From assembly GCA_013285855.1 (NCBI GenBank), contig JABDGW010000026.1, forward strand, positions 1 through 37,116: 37,116 nt of DNA, in the 5' to 3' direction. Below are positions 33,804 to 37,116 of this stretch, in pieces. Positions within the stretch are counted from its first letter, which is position 1; each line of letters starts with the position of its first letter. The notes beneath the pieces were generated by a model. It was not told where the DNA came from and ran no database searches. It saw only the letters and a program-made list of their open reading frames with translations. The position numbers and the translations under genes are program-made. The DNA is from Bacteroidota bacterium. GTDB taxonomy: Bacteria; Bacteroidota; Bacteroidia; Chitinophagales; Chitinophagaceae.

Positions 33804-35965
33804 TTTTTATGATACCAGCAATAGTTTTTTATGGCATCGTTTCTTGCGTCGCAACACTTCTACTGTATGTTTTCATAGCAGCTTTGGTTTCAAATTCTAC
33901 AGCTTTTTACAAAAAATTAAAAGCCTTATCGTTTTTACTTTTTTTCTCTTTTAAACTCTTAGGCCAAACTGATTCAACTAAAAACTTCAACGATACCGCA
34001 ACGCTTGAAACAGTTACTGTAATTGCATTTGGCGGCACCAGAAACTGGAAAGATGCACCTGCTGCAATTGTACTCATCAACAAAAATCAATTACAACGTT
34101 TCGATAATAAAACATTGGTTCCTGTTTTCAATACAGTTGCTGGTGTAAGAATGGAAGAACGCAGTCCGGGCAGTTATCGTTTATCTATCCGCGGTAGTTT
34201 ATTGCGTTCCCCTTTTGGTGTTAGAAATATAAAAGTGTACTGGAATGATATCCCGCTTACAGATGCCGGCGGTAATACTTATTTAAATCTTGTTGATATC
34301 AGCCAGCTTTCATCAATAGAAATTATTAAAGGCCCGGCAAGCAGTATGTACGGAGCAAATACCGGTGGCGCGGTTCTGCTAAAAAGTAATCCATACTCCA
34401 GTCCTAAAGGGAATAACAAAATCAGCGCAAACATTGAGAAGGGTTCTTATAGTTTGTTTAATGAGCAAATCAATTATAATCATCAGACAAAAAATCTTTG
34501 TTTCAGTTTGCAGCAAAGCCATTATCAAAATGATGGCTATCGCCAGCAAAGTGCAATGCGTAAAGATGCAATACAAGGTGATTTAAATTGGAACATAAGC
34601 AATAAAGAAACATTGTCTGCTTTGCTGTTTTATACTAATTTATATTATGAAACCCCCGGCGGAATCACCAAACAACAAATGGATTCTTTGCCAACATTAG
34701 CAAGACAACCTACTGCAACTTTACCCGGTGCAGTTGAACAAAATGCAGGCGTATATAACAAAACAGGGTTTGCTGGTTTTAGTTTGCATTCAAATTTTGG
34801 AAGAGGCTGGAGCAACACAACGTCTGCTACTATTAATCATACAGATTTTAAAAATCCTTTTATTACAAATTATGAGCATCGTAAAGAATTAAATTACGGA
34901 GCAAGAACTGTATTTGAAATGAATTGCCTGAAAGTAAAATGGCTTACCGGTGCAGAATGGCAGCAAAATATATCTCACATAAATAATTATACAAACAACA
35001 GCGGCAAACCAGGCAGTTTAATGTATGATGATGAAGTGCATGTTGCCCAATATTTTTTGTTTACACAGTTTAACGTTCAGTTTGATAAATTAACAGCTCA
35101 GGCTGGTATAAGCGCTAATCAGCAGTTATTAAAATATAACCGCGTTTCTGATTCTATATATAATTACTGGCAACATCAAAACACTAATATTTTAATCGCA
35201 CCAAGATTTAGTTTGTTGTATAATATTAATAAAACTGTTTCTTTATATGGCATAGTTTCCAAGGGATTTTCGCCGCCAACACTAGCTGAAGTTCGTCCAT
35301 CAACCAACCAGTTTTATGACCTGCAGCCTGAATACGGATGGAACATTGAAGGCGGTATAAAAGGCACTGCCCTACATAACCGTTTTAAGTTTGATGCATC
35401 TGTTTATTCGTTTAATTTACAACATGCAATTGTGCAGCAAACAGACAGCACAGGAGCAGGTTATTTTACAAACGCAGGCGGTACAAAACAAAATGGATTA
35501 GAGATTTGGTTCAATATATATTTAATAAGAAATGATCATCAATTTATAAAAAGCCTTACACTTGCCAACAGTTTTGCATATCAGCCCTACATATTCAATA
35601 ACTATATTTCAGGTGTAAAAAATTATTCGGGCAATCATTTAACCGGCGTTCCAAAAAATGTGAATGTAACAACGCTTGATGTTTATACAAAGCCTAGTAT
35701 TTATCTAACGGCGAATTTTAATTACACTTCTTCCATTCCTTTAACAGACGCAAATGATGTATATGCTGACGGCTATAAATTATTGCAATTAAAAATTGGA
35801 TATAAAAAGCAATTGAATAAAATAGTGCTTGATATTTTTTTTGGCGCCGATAATCTTTTAAATGAAACTTATAGTTTAGGTAATGATCTTAATGCCGCAG
35901 GCGGAAGATATTTTAACCCGGCACCACAACGAAATTATTTCGCAGGTATAAGTATTGGCTTTTAG
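33797..35965 (+). CDS. TonB-dependent outer-membrane receptor
   Basis: An outer-membrane beta-barrel transporter of up to 722 aa, powered by TonB. The plug domain follows a TonB-box-like stretch (ETVTVIAFG) with IVLINKNQLQRFDNKTLVPVFNTVAGVRMEER, SIRGSLLR and IEIIKGPASSMYGANTGGAVLL, then a long barrel ending in YFAGISIGF with the usual terminal Phe. Substrate unknown; siderophore or cofactor uptake are typical. No SusD partner follows, so it is not a SusC. The start is doubtful: the first 30 or so residues begin in a repeat array, and the real signal peptide looks like KKLKALSFLLFFSFKLLG-Q. A TTG at 33884 just before it is an alternative start. Confidence 0.92.
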   Translation: MNFFMIPAIVFYGIVSCVATLLLYVFIAALVSNSTAFYKKLKALSFLLFFSFKLLGQTDSTKNFNDTATLETVTVIAFGGTRNWKDAPAAIVLINKNQLQRFDNKTLVPVFNTVAGVRMEERSPGSYRLSIRGSLLRSPFGVRNIKVYWNDIPLTDAGGNTYLNLVDISQLSSIEIIKGPASSMYGANTGGAVLLKSNPYSSPKGNNKISANIEKGSYSLFNEQINYNHQTKNLCFSLQQSHYQNDGYRQQSAMRKDAIQGDLNWNISNKETLSALLFYTNLYYETPGGITKQQMDSLPTLARQPTATLPGAVEQNAGVYNKTGFAGFSLHSNFGRGWSNTTSATINHTDFKNPFITNYEHRKELNYGARTVFEMNCLKVKWLTGAEWQQNISHINNYTNNSGKPGSLMYDDEVHVAQYFLFTQFNVQFDKLTAQAGISANQQLLKYNRVSDSIYNYWQHQNTNILIAPRFSLLYNINKTVSLYGIVSKGFSPPTLAEVRPSTNQFYDLQPEYGWNIEGGIKGTALHNRFKFDASVYSFNLQHAIVQQTDSTGAGYFTNAGGTKQNGLEIWFNIYLIRNDHQFIKSLTLANSFAYQPYIFNNYISGVKNYSGNHLTGVPKNVNVTTLDVYTKPSIYLTANFNYTSSIPLTDANDVYADGYKLLQLKIGYKKQLNKIVLDIFFGADNLLNETYSLGNDLNAAGGRYFNPAPQRNYFAGISIGF

Positions 35966-36008
35966 CCATTGCTGCAATAAAATTTATAGAATAAATAATT
36001 AGCCTTTC

Positions 36009-36854
36009 TTAATTTAAACTGGCATCATTAAATGTATCTCCCTGGCTAATGTCGCCCGTCGTATATCCTTTCTTAAACCAATACATTCTTTGTGCAGATG
36101 TGCCATGTGTAAATGCGTCAGGCATTACACGGCCCTGTGTTTCTTTTTGTAAACGATCATCGCCAACGGCGTTGGCTGCACTTAATGCCTCGTCAATATC
36201 TCCGGCATCTAAAACGTGTTTCATTTTCTGATCATAGTGTGCCCACACACCGGCAAAAAAATCTGCCTGCAGTTCAAGTTTTACACTTATTTTATTATAT
36301 GCTTCATTGCTCATTTTAGCATGCATAGCATCAACCTGGTCTGTGATGCCCAAAAGATTTTGTACATGATGCCCAACTTCATGCGCTACTACATAAGCCA
36401 TTGCAAAATCTCCGTTTGATGCACCAAAGCGGTTAGTTAATTCATTAAAAAAAGAAAGGTCTATATAAACTTTTTGATCTGTGGGACAATAAAATGGTCC
36501 GGTTGCAGCACTTGCATAACCGCATCCTGCCTGCGTCTCACCACTGAATAAAACAAGTTTAGGATCTGTATATTGTTTATGCATGCTATTGAACAAAGAA
36601 TCCCAAATATCCTCGGTATCTGCAAGCACAACGCCCACATAATCTTTTAATGTGTCATTGGTATTATCAGCATAGCTGTTTTGTGTTGATTGATCAGAAG
36701 GCGATTGCTGTAAAACCTGGTTAGGATTGCCACCTAAAAAATAGACAATGGCGGCAATGATTAAACCGCCAATTCCGCCAAACGCAACATGGCCGCCTGT
36801 AATGCCGCGGCGATCTTCGATATTACCGCTTTCACGGCGTCCTCTCCATTGCAT
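36009..36854 (-). CDS. Neutral zinc metallopeptidase (YpfJ family)
   Basis: 281 aa of the putative neutral zinc metallopeptidase family (PF04228-type). The N-terminus is the typical MQWRGRRESGNIEDRRG, then one membrane anchor (GGIGGLIIAAIVYFLGG, about 27-43), a polar linker, and the peptidase domain with VVLADTEDIWDSLF, CGYASAATGPFYCPTDQKVYIDLSFF and HEVGHHVQ (H158, E159, H162). The downstream ELQADFFAGVWAH supplies the third ligand. By family knowledge the biological substrate is unknown. It converges on the TonB receptor gene with 43 bases between the stops. Confidence 0.95.
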   Translation of the reverse strand: MQWRGRRESGNIEDRRGITGGHVAFGGIGGLIIAAIVYFLGGNPNQVLQQSPSDQSTQNSYADNTNDTLKDYVGVVLADTEDIWDSLFNSMHKQYTDPKLVLFSGETQAGCGYASAATGPFYCPTDQKVYIDLSFFNELTNRFGASNGDFAMAYVVAHEVGHHVQNLLGITDQVDAMHAKMSNEAYNKISVKLELQADFFAGVWAHYDQKMKHVLDAGDIDEALSAANAVGDDRLQKETQGRVMPDAFTHGTSAQRMYWFKKGYTTGDISQGDTFNDASLN

Positions 36855-37027
36855 AATATTATTTTATACGAATATTAGCAAATTAGCTACCAAAAAATTT
36901 TAATGATGAATTTTATTCTTTTGACCTTTTATAATAAGAACTAATTCAAAAAAATAATTATAAACTCAGTTGAAATATCTACTGAGATATCTTTCCAATA
37001 TCGTTTTATTATTTAGTTGCATCCCTG

Positions 37028-37035
37028 TATATTTG
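37028..37035 (+). promoter_or_regulatory. Candidate -7 box for the gene at 37057 (TATATTTG)
   Basis: TATATTTG matches TAnnTTTG, 21 bases before the ATG at 37057. Upstream is T-rich (CGTTTTATT near 37002) but lacks a clear TTTG. A small inverted repeat, CTCAGT/ACTGAG (36965-36986), lies further upstream. Confidence 0.45.
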
Positions 37036-37056
37036 CGCAAAATTTAAGAGCGGGAT

Positions 37057-37116
37057 ATGGCATTAAGAAGCGTAAAATCTTTACTGGCAGCGGGTTTCAG
37101 CGTTTTGTGCTTTTTT
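37057..37116 (+). CDS. Start of an exported protein (cut by window end)
   Basis: Twenty codons are visible, beginning MALRSVKSLLAAGFSVLCFF. A basic start followed by a hydrophobic segment looks like a signal peptide. It has a candidate TAnnTTTG promoter 21 bases upstream and is divergent from the YpfJ-type gene. Nothing about function can be said. Confidence 0.6.
   Translation, partial: MALRSVKSLLAAGFSVLCFF

Noticed and set aside
36965-36986. CTCAGT/ACTGAG inverted repeat before the last gene
   Set aside because: Only 6 bp with a 10-base loop; too weak to call an operator or terminator.
1-37116. Search for a defence island, biosynthetic cluster, prophage or CRISPR
   Set aside because: No restriction, toxin-antitoxin, reverse transcriptase, NRPS/PKS, integrase, phage or spacer-repeat pattern is visible. 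The EVE protein alone is not enough to call a defence system.

Overview
The window is a chromosomal stretch of an AT-rich Bacteroidota bacterium, most likely a member of the Chitinophagaceae or a near relative. This placement is inferred from the gene content: FG-GAP/ASPIC repeat proteins, FHS-type sugar transporter, ROK kinase, M13 and M28 peptidases, a TonB-dependent receptor ending in Phe, and DUF4142. It is also inferred from weak Shine-Dalgarno signals and candidate promoters of the Bacteroidota -7 type TAnnTTTG. No rRNA, tRNA, CRISPR array, insertion sequence, prophage or integrase was seen. Coding density is high and most genes are housekeeping, cell-envelope or carbohydrate genes.

Layout. 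1-4489: two tandem FG-GAP repeat proteins; the first is cut by the window edge and broken by a one-base slip in a run of nine A. 4518-7112: mutS, reverse. 7518-8645: a GH5-like glycosidase, converging on a reverse three-gene operon tdk - membrane protein - L,D-transpeptidase (8725-10415). 10480-13049: a conserved protein of unknown function, Kdo transferase (waaA) and a DUF4142 lipoprotein. 13258-13878: a very acidic protein, then a clear terminator. 13962-16989: three nucleotide-sugar genes (DegT aminotransferase, UDP-glucuronate decarboxylase-like, RmlD). 17025-17992: an EVE-domain protein and an unrecognised secreted protein, then a pair of inverted dRS3/REP-like hairpins. 18320-23994: a glucose-to-glycogen locus, with glgA-glgC reverse and, divergent from them, an FHS sugar transporter and a glucokinase-like ROK kinase. 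24163-28699: M13 peptidase, two-domain universal stress protein, M28 peptidase. 28758-30808: a three-module lipoprotein, then an ECF sigma factor with a small membrane protein 10 bases downstream. 30929-37116: a four-helix membrane protein, a TolB-like beta-propeller protein, pdhB, a TonB-dependent receptor, a YpfJ-type metallopeptidase, and the first 20 codons of an exported protein.

The most unusual signal is not a gene. Four intergenic regions (22983, 31440, 32652 and 33737) and one coding site (16731, inside rmlD) carry degenerate arrays of short words. Their spacing is 7 bp or a multiple of 7 (7-8 bp at 32652), although the word differs at every site. The intergenic arrays sit just upstream of gene starts. 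The copy in rmlD is an exact-period 4 x 7 repeat in a reading frame, so gain or loss of one unit would switch the gene off. I found no multi-gene defence or secondary-metabolite system here.
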